From NCBI GenBank assembly GCA_033032175.1, contig CM065309.1, positions 7,254,001 through 7,318,000 on the forward strand: a DNA stretch of 64,000 nucleotides, written 5' to 3'. This document shows positions 12,124-24,679 of the stretch, in pieces. The first letter of the stretch is position 1. Each line of letters starts with the position of its first letter. The stretch comes from Saturnia japonica. Lineage: Eukaryota > Arthropoda > Insecta > Lepidoptera > Saturniidae. The notes below the pieces were generated by a model. The model did no database searches, was not told the DNA's origin, and was given only the letters and a program-made list of their open reading frames with translations. The translations under genes were made by a program, and so were the position numbers.

Positions 12124-12449
12124 AACAAGTAAATCAAATTGTAAACCCAGAATAGAGGACTGGTGCGCCGCGACACAGATAATAACAGCTAAAATTCTAC
12201 TTTCGAGTGATCATAGACAAAAAGAAACAACGAGTATGATGAAATGTATGGTTCGGTGACGTATTTGATGACGTTTTACCTCGACTCGACCTCATTCGAG
12301 GATCCTCTAAATTTACTCAAGACAAGACGGAGGTACAACTAAGAATACCGATTTCGAGGATTCCTTGAGGTGGTCCTTAAGGTAACAACCTCCGTTGAGT
12401 GGAGGTTGAGGAAGTTTCGAGGAAACAACTTAGAATATGGGTGTAAAAA

Positions 12450-14480
12450 AACGTATATTAAATCATGGCGTTGCGCGCTGTACAACGCGAGTGTCAACGG
12501 GGAAGCGGGTGGGGACTGGGGAGTCGCATTCCGCGCGGGTCTCAACTTAGGGCGCACTAGTTATACTTTCAGATACTAAAAATAATTCGTGTATAAAATT
12601 ATATGTATAATCTATGTCCCTTATTACTTTGCAGTCCCTTGCTCACACTTATTGGCGGATTTAAAATTATATTTATTTGTTTGCACCACTACCAATATAT
12701 ATTTTAAAATTAATAATTAGGAAATAGAACGATAAAGTTCATTTTATACAGATTACACGGCCTATAAAAATATGTTTGTTATCCTTACTTTTGATAATAA
12801 AGATAACGCAATTCTCATGGGCAGCCGTAGAATAAGATAAGAAAATATTATCGTACGTGTATATCTTGAATAAACAGTAATGTGCAAATAATATGTACTT
12901 CTTTAATTTGGTTATGTGTGTATTTAGGCGCTGTGCTCTATATAATGTATAGTATTATAAAGGTTAAGAAATTTTTCGTTTGTTTTAAATGTAAAATGTA
13001 GTATATTAGTAGGATGAGCTATCAATCCATGTAAGTTTCAGCTTAAGATAATTTAAGATGAAGCAACAGGGTCTAATTGAGGTTCAGCTTCCGTACAACA
13101 AGAATCTAATATGACGTTTTTTACCTTACTATGCATTATTTAAAAATAAGAAATACATCAAAAGTCTTATAATTATGGTCTAATTCAAAGTACTTAAACA
13201 GTTTTTGTCGAAAAGGAAAAAAAATATTAAAAAATCCTATTTCCCCTAGCGGCAATTTTTTCCCCAGTGTGCGGCGCAAGACGTGTTTTATCTTACTCCA
13301 ATATATTTTAATTAACTAACCTCAGTTAAGACTGCAGTTCCATTTTCAGGCGGGAAATATCAATAACTATACGCTGCAGTGACGGTTGAATATTAAGTGA
13401 GCTGCATTCTTTATTTTTATTTTATGCCAGAAAGTAGCAACTTGCTATTCTTTTTTTTATAATAGCTCAGTACATTGATGGTACTGTCTCTGGTCGTAAG
13501 CGAAGCATAATCCAAATACAACGGCACTGTCATGCCAGCCTGAATAAATATCTCTTCACGTTACGATTAAAATTCGTTTCGATTTGAATGTGCATCAAAA
13601 CGGAACGAACATTTAACTTCACCGGACTACAGGTGCCAATTAAGTAAAATTAGCACTCGGCCTGCCAAATCTTGCTGAGTGTTCTATCATATGATTGGAT
13701 CACAAATACTATACACTCTATAAACTGGCACACTTAAGCATGTCTATCTATAAATTTAGTACATGTACTCCATTAAAATTATGTAAAATATTAATAAAAA
13801 AACAAAGATTTTAAGAACAAAGCCTAAGTTATCTTTTAAATCTATTTTAAACCTGTGAAAGTGAAACTAATATGCATTAATTAAAACACATTAACATTCC
13901 CCATAAACAAATTAATAACCATTAGAACACTTTTTTAAATGGATCTCTAAAAATCGGTTGGTATAATACCACACCTACATAATATTACTTGTCGGTAACA
14001 ATAACAAAATGGATTTCCCTTCAGCACACATGGGAATATTCTGATTTATAAAGGTATGTAAACAAAATATGTGTATTGTAGATGTATGGCTATATACTAA
14101 TAATACTAACTATGCTTAGCCTAATAAAACCGTAGGAAATTATTATCTTTATCCGTGTGTATGTAGTTGATACTTAGAATATAGTAAACGTACAAATAAC
14201 AAAATAATTTTTAAAACATAATCCATGATAGTGATGTAGGCGTTGAGCTAGAACAATAGAAAAGGAAAGTCACATTGTCCAAAATTGTGGCAAAATTTGA
14301 AGTTCTTTGTTAGCATTTTTATTTTGAAACATATTTACGGAATGGTAAACTACCCTACTCATCGGGATGAAGAAGGCACTGCTTGGTTTTGAGAAAGATA
14401 TTTCCTATCTGGTATTGTAACAGTCAATGTTATGTGAAATGGTGATATGGTAATGAGATGGTCGATACTGTAATGTGTTT
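12450..14480. other. Stretch without recognised genes
   Basis: A GC-rich patch at 12470-12560 is followed by AT-rich sequence. A block at 13230-13700 has higher complexity but no motif I can name. Confidence 0.45.
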
Positions 14481-14489
14481 TTACGGTCG

Positions 14490-16245
14490 GGTCTAAGTTA
14501 TTTAAGTTCCAACGTACAAACAGGACCAAAAAACTGCCTGACTCTACTCTTCAGCTTATGGAAGAGAGATATGAAATAATTCTGCAATCTGCAGGTGATG
14601 TGAGAACGTACGTATAGGAAGCTCAATAGACACATCTCAAAGTCATTGAAAGTCGATGCACGCCAATTTAATATCGATCCTATCAAACGTATCCTATCTA
14701 TCTAAAGTACATAACCCTGTCAAAGGACATAGAACGAAATAAAGATTTTAAAGTCTTAGCAAGAAATCTGTATATTGGATAAAACCAGCTAACAAAGCTG
14801 AAGACGGACGACAGCATGATTTAATCCAAGCCTGAACTTTTGACAGAGATCTATGGACGTCAACACAAAAGGCCGATAAAAATCTAGCAAAAAATCCAAG
14901 ATCTAAATTAACACGTATAGGTTACCCGGCACTATTTCGAAGACATACCGGAACTTTTGCGAGATTAGTATGACCGTCAAAGTCAAACAGGTTAAAAACA
15001 ACAAAGCTACGGGCGATGACAGAATCACAGCCGAACCTCTGTAGGCGGGTGGTAAACCAATATTTAGGACTCTTCAGACCCTGTTTAATTTCGTCATTCA
15101 CGATGAGAAAACGTTGCAAGCACGTGTCAGAAGGATGAAGGTGTTTAAAAAAAAACGAGATTATAGGCCACTTCTGAGCCACGTTTACAAGAAGGTGTCG
15201 AGAGTTTTTACCAACCATCTCGCACGCTGGTTTGATAATTTCCAATCTCCCTTACTAGCCGGTCTCCAAAAAGACTCCAGTACTGTAGACCTTATGATAT
15301 GTTTGTACATACGCTATGACAAGTTATTATACAGAAGACCGAAGAGTGCCTCTTTACTAAAAATTAGTGGACTACAAAAAACCTTTCGATTCGATCGAAA
15401 CTTGACTACCGATAGGTAACCTAGTAGAAAACCTATCCTTTCGCAGTGGGGAGTCACACAAGAAGGTGATATTTCTTAAACAATTATTCACCGTAGTAAT
15501 GGAAGATGTTTTCAAGGTTTTTGAAAGGAAAGAGCTACCTACCTACGCATTAATATAAATGGCGAGTAAAAACTCACCTACGGTTTGCTGACGACATAAT
15601 AATCATGGCTTAGACCCTTAGACCATAGAGGATTTCTGTGCAATGCTTCAACGTAGATTTTCCGAAGGAGTTGATCATAAAATAAGCATGGCCAAACGAA
15701 GGTCATGTCGAACGTTCATGTAGTACCAACTTGAATATATTTATCTGGGACAAACGGTCTTGATAGGCACGTCCAACTTCGAAACAGAGGCTAATTCAAC
15801 TTGGTAGTGCGGGCAGCTTTCTGGAAGCTACGTTACGCCTTTTCGCCCAAGATGCGGTATCTTGTCTCAAGATCTTTGACTTGTATCTATTGCCAGTCGT
15901 AATATATGGTATAGAGACATGGTCAGTACCAATGGGCCTCAAAAGAAAGCTCAAGATCACTCAAAGGGAAATGGAGCACTATTCTCGGCCTATCTCTGTG
16001 TGATCGAATCAGAAATACGGAGATACGCAGTAAGATTAAAGTGACCGATATAGTCCACGGAGTTGCTAGACATAAGTGGCAGTGGGCGAGGCATACTGCT
16101 CGTAATACAGACGATTGATGAGCCAAAGAGTTCTCGGATCAAATATCGGAAGCAGCATGGGGAAACTCGTAACAAGATGTACCCACAACCTGGTGAAGGT
16201 TGCGGGGATCCGTTGAATGTGAGTAGCGCAGGATCGGTCGTTGTG
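14490..16245 (+). pseudogene. Decayed RTE-type LINE reverse transcriptase
   Basis: Successive fragments in shifting frames read as the pol protein of an RTE-clade retrotransposon. Near 14520-14640 is KLPDSTLQLMEER and later VRTY. At about 15000, KNNKATGDDRITAE. At 15150-15290, DYRPLLSHVYKKVSRV followed by a GLQKDSSTVD form of the usual GFRKGYSTVD. At 15365, a VDYKKPFD form of the catalytic-aspartate motif. At 15580, the FADDI region. At about 15740, the YLGQTV motif. From 15940 to 16130, the C-terminal RDRIRNxEIR and KWQWARH region. Stops and frameshifts are frequent, so it is dead. The endonuclease end is missing (5' truncated). Confidence 0.8.
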
Positions 16246-16464
16246 ACGATTTTTAGAGAAGGCATAATATGTTTTTCTCCTCCGGAATGAAAAGTTCACT
16301 TTTAGTCCCTGTCACGCGGGACAAAAGTACCCGATTCTCTCCCGGTGAGATGGCAAATGTGCGCATGCGCGTACTTTACTTTATTTCCCGGTAACCTAGC
16401 AACTGCGTGTTTATATATAAAGAGTACATATATAAACTTTTCATCCAGGTTAAGAAAAAAATTG

Positions 16465-16588
16465 TAAACGCACCTAGGGAGAAAAATATGACATCCCCAC
16501 TCGCGATTGTAAGCTTTGCCTTCGGCTCGGGTGACAACCATACGCGCGGGCGTGAATGTCCTACTTTTCTCCCTCGGTGCGTAATATA
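16465..16588. repeat. Short MITE-like element with about 30-bp inverted ends
   Basis: ACGCACCTAGGGAGAAAAATATGACA at the left pairs with the inverse of GTCCTACTTTTCTCCCTCGGTGCGT at the right, with a few mismatches. The roughly 60-bp GC-rich centre includes CTTCGGCTCGGGTGACAACC. The flanks are TAAA and TAAT, so no firm target duplication. Confidence 0.5.
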
Positions 16589-16599
16589 CTATTATAACT

Positions 16600-18830
16600 G
16601 CGTGAGTATGTTTCGGTTGAATGGAATGTTTCATTTAATAACGATATAATATACTCTTGTCCATTTTACTATTAAAATAAAAGTAACTATACTGTAAAAG
16701 ATAGTTTCATTGATATATGCAAGCAATGCTCATATTACTATAATTATCCTTAGGTTATGTGAATTGGAGGTTTGGCATATTTTTCAGGCATTTCAAGTAG
16801 TTAAATAATTTTCAGTTTTTTTTTCAGTGCTGAAAGTAGAAGTCTTCTAACTCTATCTCAAAAAAAATCAGTAGCGTAGGTTACATTTTACATACGTTCT
16901 CCTGGATGTAACATGCTTTCGCTACAATTTCTGAAGATGAGCCGAAAACATGTTGTGCCGAACCAACTTAGTAGGACAAAGGTAAAAAAAAGAAAAATCG
17001 AGGACAGATTTGCACCAATATAAAACTATTAGTCATATTATTAATATATATCCGTACGTACTTTAAACTTACGTGTATAATTACTAATTAAGAAAGCATC
17101 AACCGACAAAATTAGTCCATTATCGTATTTGGTAACACTGTGAGTTTTCGTTGTGTGGCCGAATATTAAGATATTTGTCACTGAAAAGGTTTTCTTAATT
17201 TTGTGGTACAGTTATTCTTCTTTCAGCGTCTTCTGAGTAATTTTCTTTCATTTAGGATCAATCAGAAATAATTTATTATACTACTGACACTCCAGTAACG
17301 TTACAAGAGTAGAAGAGGATAAAAAACGTACGAAAAAAGACTTGCCATTTGAAAACTACGGTATTTCGGAAAGGATTAGATTGAGATATTTTTATTAATG
17401 TTAGCTTGAGTATTGTGTATATTTTTTAAGGTTTTTGACTTTTTCACAAATATCAGAAACTTTTTTTATAACGCTTCGTATTAGCGTTAGAAAACATTAC
17501 TATTTTTTAAACACAACTATATGATAACAGAAAAAAAAACATATTATGTTAGTAAATTGAGCCCTAATTATTGCATATTATTTCATAGAAACTCTAATTT
17601 TAGTATTAACTTATTAATATTTCCACATCGCATGTTGCATCGTTATATATAACATATACTTTAAGTCGCTTCGAAGTATTCTCTATTCTTACTTTGAATA
17701 AATAATGCACGTAAAAGCTTCGAAACTGTGGTAATATTTTATCCCACTCACAGAATCCACCTCAGCCGCGAGAGCCACTACACAACCATGGTATAAACTT
17801 GGTTTTTATAAAGGTAATGTAATCCTATATATAAAACGCAAAAAAATATATTCTCAAACCCATTTCACGGATTTTATTATTAAACTAGCTGACAAGTGCG
17901 AATACTTCACGCATTTTAGAATGTAGGCAATCTTGCAAATAGTTGTCATGTATCAATTTTTATTGACAACATTGATTTTAAAGTATTTGTTTATTATGTT
18001 TTATCAGTAGCGGGGAACATAAGCTTTAAAATGATGTTTGAATCATTCATTAACGGTGATATGGCGTTACCAGGAAAAACAAATTTGATAAATAATGTAT
18101 AAATATGATATTATGTACTTTATCTGATTTATACCATTATTTACACAGATAATATTTTTTTAACAAAACGATAAACTGATTACGGCCATGCGCATTTTAA
18201 TCAACATAAGTACTATTACCAATCTTGATTGACATGCTGGCCTACATATGTATCTGGACACATTACCCTTAGAGGACTTGTCGATCTCAAACTTATTTCA
18301 CCCTCTATCCACTTTACGAAAATAAATTTCCGAGGGCCCCATAAAACTTAGTACATGTTTCGTATCTTAAAAACAGCTACGTATCTATTATTATTAAATA
18401 TTGGCAACATTATTTTCAAGTTTGACAGTAGTGATTGTCAATTTAGGTACTTCATGAGATTATAAAACGCACTACAGTAGCTTCCATCGTGATATTTCCG
18501 GAACTCCATAGATTTTTGTTTTTTATTACTTACCGACACACTTAAGTTAGATTTAATTAACTACGATTTAACATCCAGTAATTTTATCAGAGGCCGATAA
18601 ATTACTAAGGTGAACGACGGTCTAAGTAGAGTATTTACAAATGAATTTGTACATTTTTAAACGTAAGTTTAACTTTTTATTTTAACTAATAATAAGTCCA
18701 GCAAAATTATTGAAAATGTAACCAACAGAAGTTTGTTGTATAATATCCTAATAAACTTGCCGATCGCATCTGAATTATGCCGGAGACATAATAGAGACAT
18801 ATAGAGACAGTGGAGTATTTACCTAGTATT
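16600..18830. other. AT-rich stretch, nothing recognised
   Basis: Only short low-complexity open frames; no domain, RNA gene or transposon ends were identified. Confidence 0.5.
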
Positions 18831-18834
18831 TGTT

Positions 18835-19015
18835 TATTTCCTCGATCTTATCAATGAGATCGGTAAGGCCAAAATAGTAACACGTTAAGGCTAGTGGAAG
18901 ACTAGCTCTCAAGTGCAGCTGCCGGAACACACATATTGGTTTTTGACTACGGATTTTTTTCTTGCGGGTGGTAGCTGGCCAGGCAAGTATTAGCCACTGA
19001 GCCATCATTGCTTTG
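18835..19015. repeat. Dispersed repeat, copy C1
   Basis: Shares a block with 39715-39800 and 53087-53245: a GGTAACACGCTAAG-like motif, a GAACTGGCTCTCAAGTGCA-like motif, GCCGGAACACAC, and then a TAGCCAGGCAAG and GCCAT region. The copies are diverged. Class unknown; no coding frame. Confidence 0.5.
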
Positions 19016-19019
19016 ATTT

Positions 19020-20130
19020 TTTTTGCTATGGATGCTTTAGTTATTGTTAATAGATATTCACGCCAAAAATTAATTTATTAAATTCTACATTATAATCATC
19101 AGATTAGTTTGTTTTTTAGATTGAGTGATATGTGTTTAAATAGCACTTTACGAAAATTAAAATAAGAAAATACTATATTTAACTATCGATAGATACGAGC
19201 AGCCAATTATTTTATTATTATTAGTAAATCACCTCTCAATCCTTAGGTTAAGTTGGTATAAAAGTGTTGTAAAAGAACGTACTTATATTAAGATATTTTT
19301 ATTTATGTATGCAAATGAAACTATTAACATCTATTACATACAAAAATAAAGTACTATTCAATTTTATAAACTTTTTGAGTAATTATACTATATGATGTTT
19401 GAAGTTATTTATAATGTTGACTACACAAATTATATTTTTTTTTAATTTTAAATCCAAAACCCATTCAATATCATGTAAGAATAACTATAAGCAAGCCCAC
19501 GAAACAGCCTATTCTTCCATCTACATTAACTCTGTTCTTATTTCGGTTTCGATATCTAATTTATGAAATTCTTCCTTCTAGAAACGCTAATTTTACATAC
19601 GAAGCTCACGTGGAGACCAAAGTACCGAGAGTAAATTCTTGTGAATACATAAATACATTACATAGGTGCGCTCGTGACTCAGCCACTAGAATTTATAACG
19701 CTCGTGAGGAGAGTTTTAAGCACATCAGCTTAATTAATTCCTTTTTGAATTTGTAGTTTTATTTATGAAGTTAAATTCGCGTTTGTAAATTGCATGTTTT
19801 ATGCGGCACGACTTTTTTTTTTGGCGAAATGCCTTTTGACCATGAATAGATGTTTAAACTGTTTATTTGTGATATAAATATTATATGATATGATATGATG
19901 TAATACAAACGCTACCTTATATATAATTAACAGTTTCACCTTAAGCAATATTTTAGATGTTAGTGGAGATTTGAGAACTAGGTCCCTTTTTAGTTAGGTT
20001 TTCTTCTGCTACATTGTTATTAACCACCTCGAATAAGATTGTGGTTAAAGGCTAGCTTATATATTTCAAAACATTTAGGTACAAAAGTTTTTCTTAACAA
20101 CGACACTTAAGATCAACTTAATATAAAATT
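19020..20130. other. AT-rich stretch, nothing recognised
   Basis: No supported feature. A slightly GC-richer part at 19580-19720 has no identifiable motif. Confidence 0.5.
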
Positions 20131-20134
20131 TATA

Positions 20135-20300
20135 TAATACAAGCGACCCACCCCAGCTTCGCACGGGTATAATTTACAAAGTGATGTAATTTATGTTTAA
20201 AAAAGCATCTTCGATTGATTTAGTTTTGATAATAGTTACGAAAATTACGCTCAGCCCGCGATGCGCAATTTATAGCTCATACTTAGGTAGGCTTAACTTA
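20135..20300 (+). repeat. GCGACCCACCCC-type dispersed repeat fragment
   Basis: GCGACCCACCCCAGCTTCGCACGGGT is a diverged form of a head motif common in insect repeats. The rest fades into AT-rich sequence and the 3' end is not defined. Confidence 0.4.
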
Positions 20301-20309
20301 TTTTGTTGT

Positions 20310-23300
20310 TATAATATGTCTTATTATATATGGCTTTAGAGACAACTGAACAACCTAAGTAGTGTTGTATTTAAAAAAATACACTTGGCAGAGAATCTTC
20401 TTCTTTACAAACAAGTAAAGTAAATATTTATTACCTAGTTATGACAGCACCGTCATCCGATCGCCCTGTGTTCTTAGCATTGTAACAAAAAGAATTATTA
20501 TGCTGACGATATGTCGCCGGTCGCCCACACGCAGGGTATTGGATGATATGTTATGGGAATACATAGCTTACATTTAATCTTTAGAGTTTAAGAAAGTTAG
20601 TCTGCAATTAGTCGCCTAAGAAGTCAGTCGAATTAAAATTCAATTCGCGATTTAATAAATTTTATATTTTTTTAAAACGCTACGACGGGTTCCCCAAGTT
20701 TGACTACCTACACTGATAGGTTCTAGTGCCTGACTAGGTCTCGAAAAGTCCATCAAGGGGGATCGCTTCGTCCTTTCGCTCTGCGTCATCAGTGTATATT
20801 TATAAATGATATAACTATTAATTCATATATTTGAAAAACTAAACAAAGTGTAACATTGCTAATCAAATATGTACTTGTAAAGATTTTTCGAAAATTAATA
20901 ATCAGAATAAATATCAAGTGTGAAATGCTGAGAAGTAGGTTTTATGAAAAATGCTTTAAAAAAATCGGACAAACTTCGTAAAAAAATAAATAATAGACAA
21001 TCTTTTTGTTCTACAATACTGCTGGTTAGCTGGAAGAATATGCTTTATAGAATTAAGCTCACCAGTGTACGAACTATAAAGTATAATAAAGTATTCACTC
21101 ATGAATCATTTTATATTACATATTTAACATGTACCTTAATATTTTATATACTCAAACCTTTCTGGAAGTATTTAAATTACCACAGGTAAATTAAACATAA
21201 AACACGTAATAAGTCGAAATAGTTTCTGAGAAAATCGCCCACATGAAAACACAGTAGAAAAAAGAGTTTTTTTTTTTTTAATTTGATTAATAAAGTATTA
21301 CACGGCTCTTTATATAAAATAATAACATTTCATCAACACAGAGGGTTTAGTTGAATACTTAAAATTAGCCCATTTCACATTCACAGAATAATTCATGGAC
21401 TCTTTGCATTGCACGCACGTCGTAGGCTTAGCTGCCGGAGATAAATAAGTTAAGGAGGTCGATATTTCACTCCAAACCAATATCGTAAAAGGCGCAAAAA
21501 GAAAACGTTTAAAACTTTACCCTCCCTTCTTTGTTAGTTAGTGTTCCAGAACGGGAATCTAACGAACATTTTAAATCTCAAGAGAGAATTTTGAACATGA
21601 TATTTTTTTTTTCTTTTATATCTCAAAATATTTGTAGGTAACAAAAAAAGAGCATCGTAACTTTTACTTAACATAAATCTATGAGACGTCAAGTTTTCGT
21701 GGTTTTGAATAGGTGAGCCTGACTTTTTATCATCAACGCAATGGCTATAAACATAAAATTATTTTAGACAATGTTTTAAAAACACAGTAGGTTCTATGAA
21801 TTTCAAATACGTTTTTAAAGATAAGAGCCATTGTTGATCTAAAATATGATTATGCAGTGAAGCCACGCGAGTGCCGACCGTAAAAATTACAATACAACAA
21901 AGCTTGGGGGTACAAATCATGAAAATACAAAGTTTGTATTAATGACGGTACCAGCCTTTCATTTTTTACGATGGCAAATTCTTTTATTGCTCCTTCCAAG
22001 TTTTATGTTCTGTAAAATCTTTGTTCTAATATTTAAAACACATTTATGTAAAAAAAAAAAAATATTGTGTACTTTCCTTTTTACGAAATACTAAATTTAC
22101 TTTTTCAATACCTCTGCTTCCGTGAATGGCATATATGCCAATTTCACGTACATTTTTGTTATATAAAGAAGCTAAATGGTCAAATATAATGAAACGTGTT
22201 ACTGGCGTTTATTAAATGAAAATAATCATGCAAAACTTTCTATATTACATTACTCATGTAACTTTTCCATTACAGTTACTTCTTGTAAATAATGCACATC
22301 GAGCTAAATAGGAACATAATAAACCAATATCCGTTAATGAAACATAATTATTATATAGATTATTCTACGACTGATACATTCTAAAAAAAAAAATGTGTGC
22401 AATTCACACGTGGTAGAAGTGAAACCTTTCACATCTATGTTTTTTCTTTTAATTCAGAAAATGATCAATTACACTCTAATTTAAACTTTATGAAAATGTA
22501 AATACAAGTACTCACAATCATTATTCACAATATCATTTTCAATTAATGCACATTTGAAATAGCCATAGTAACCTAACACAATATCAATTAGTAACAGAAT
22601 GTCATAAGTGTTGTCTAAAAAGTTTTTGTTTCGTGCCTTTTTTGTGAGGTAATAAAATTAATTATTGCGTGGCAATCTTTTTACTATCGCTTTCTCGTTT
22701 CATCGGTTTTCAAATCACAACGATACTAAAGAAGTTTTCACTTAAAGAATTAGAATCTTATTCGAAGAAGAAATCCTATTATATAATTATTTTTACAGTA
22801 CCTTAGTAGATTCTGGTACGTTCTTAAATGTAAAAGTCAACAAGGAATTCATTACACAACAGAAATGCCCTTTAATATATTTTTAATAATAACCTCGTAA
22901 TAACTGCAACCCAAAAACAAATTAAATCTTATATAACGAGTATCTATCTACTCAAAGAGGTCGAGTGTTTATCCAAGAACAAGGTTAAAGAAAACTAACA
23001 ACATTATTATTAACTCGGAAGCACCTGACATTATTATACACATCTTGAGAGAGTCTTAATAGCTGTTGAATTAAGACGAATTCCAGTAAAAACTTGTAAG
23101 TCGAGTTGGAAGCATTTGGCACCGGGAGAAAGCTTAGCACAAAATTCAAATTATTTTAAGGTACCTCTAGCGGATTATTTCGTCTTTTGTCTACGTTACT
23201 CTGCCTTGCCTAAGGATAATTTCGAATACTTAATTAATTTGATGTTTAATAATATCTAAGATTTCATTGTTTTCAACCAAGCCATGGCGAGCCTATATTC

Positions 23301-24410
23301 GTGTGGATTATGATAGAAAATTAATTGTATTATACTTAATTGAAGAAGTATTTTATCAGTGATGTTTTACAATAGAGTTGCTACTAATGAACACATTTTC
23401 TTAAAATGTATTTTATTTTAGAAAGCATTAAAAAAGTAGTGGTAGTAACTATAGAAACTAAGTGATGAAAAAAAAAAAAATAATAGTACAAAGTTTTTAT
23501 TTATACATTAAAAAAACAAATACACTGAAATTTGAAATACATATATTTGACACAAAGTATGTATATGTGAAATCGAATAGCAAAGTAAATTATATTTCTT
23601 ATTTCCCATTTTTCATAGTGTTATCTATTAAATTATTAGCATATAATTGATTAGTAAATTATTAGATATTTGAAATATATGAAGGAAACATTTTTTTAAA
23701 GTAATGATAACAACTGTGGAGTTTGTTTTGTTGAAGTACTCTTATGTATAAAAAAAATCTTTGACAGCTTCACATTATTTTTTTTTTACGTTAATGGCTT
23801 TCAATTAGTAAGCAAAATATTATGCATATAAATGTATTTTTCAAAAATATTAATTATACAAAATATGCATTTAAACATACTTCATTAGCCAATTTATTTT
23901 TGTAGATTGTACATACATACTTTAAAGAAGATATTTAATTTTAAAAAACAAAACGAGTTACGACGATCTCCCACCCCATCACAGAGGGAAGAGAACACTT
24001 GACAGTATTATTACACAGTATTTTTGAGTGAGACATAAATCTGTCTTAACAGCCCAGTGGGACAGTGTTAGCACGTTATTGAGTTAAGGCATCCCGGTCC
24101 CCGGGAGTCACGTAACAAGTGGAAAATAACGTTACGGTTTACACAGGTGAAATATTATCGCACGTGTTATGGCTGTTGACGAGATACAATCCGACGATGC
24201 ATATTCATTTTTTAATATAAACCTTACAAAGTATGATAATATTATATTTCCGATTATATTAAGATACGGTTAAATTAATATAGATTGTTCATTTATTTTT
24301 ATTAAGAAAAGCATAATTTCAACAAATTGAAGTGTTATTAAAAAATATAAGGCAATGTGATCTTTTTTTTTTAAATATCACCACATCTAAGATTAATTAA
24401 AATATTAAAA
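20310..24410. other. Long AT-rich stretch without supported genes
   Basis: About 4 kb with only short, low-complexity frames and many A or T runs. A perfect palindrome TGGCATATATGCCA lies at 22126-22139. A GC-richer block at 20690-20780 and another near 24000-24130 could be old repeat fragments; neither is assignable. Confidence 0.5.
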
Positions 24411-24419
24411 TCTAAGAGC

Positions 24420-24670
24420 AATGTAAACGGAGGACTATGCTCGTAGTTATTCTGTGTGATCTAATCACAAATGAGGAAATTCGTAGCTCAGACATAGCTC
24501 TCAGAATTGCTAGACAAATGATAAAAGGCAAGTCGTATTGCTTGTAGAACAGACGGCCAATGGGACTGAAGTGTTTTCAAGTGACAACCACGCATCGCAA
24601 GATGCAGCGTGAATAGACCTCTCCTACCTGGTGAAAGTTGAATCTGGTCAGGACCAGTCATAATGGCGAT
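24420..24670 (+). pseudogene. RTE LINE 3' fragment
   Basis: Diverged copy of the C-terminal part of the same RTE type as at 15950-16240: a CDLITNEEIRS region, then the remains of the WAGHIARRTDGQW motif (AGRTDGQWD) and a GRRGLFT tail on either strand. Frames are broken. Only the last 250 bp are present, as in a heavily 5'-truncated insertion. Confidence 0.55.
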
Positions 24671-24679
24671 CTCTGAGCT

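Larger units (their letters stand above)
10369..12443 (+). mobile_element. PIF/Harbinger DNA transposon, disrupted
   Basis: Terminal inverted repeats begin CACCCATATTCTAAG at 10369 and end with the inverse CTTAGAATATGGGTG at 12443. They match over roughly 40 bp with few differences, and a second matching block is built on GAGGAAATCGGTATTC and its inverse. The element is flanked by TAA at 10366-10368 and 12444-12446, the 3-bp duplication expected of this superfamily. It holds the start of a Harbinger-like transposase and is interrupted by a hAT-like element (10941-12123). The nuclease core is missing, so it is non-autonomous. Confidence 0.85.

Noticed and set aside
16063..16649. Cluster of overlapping frames on both strands
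   Set aside because: They cover the end of the decayed RTE element and a MITE-like repeat; none continues the RTE reading cleanly.
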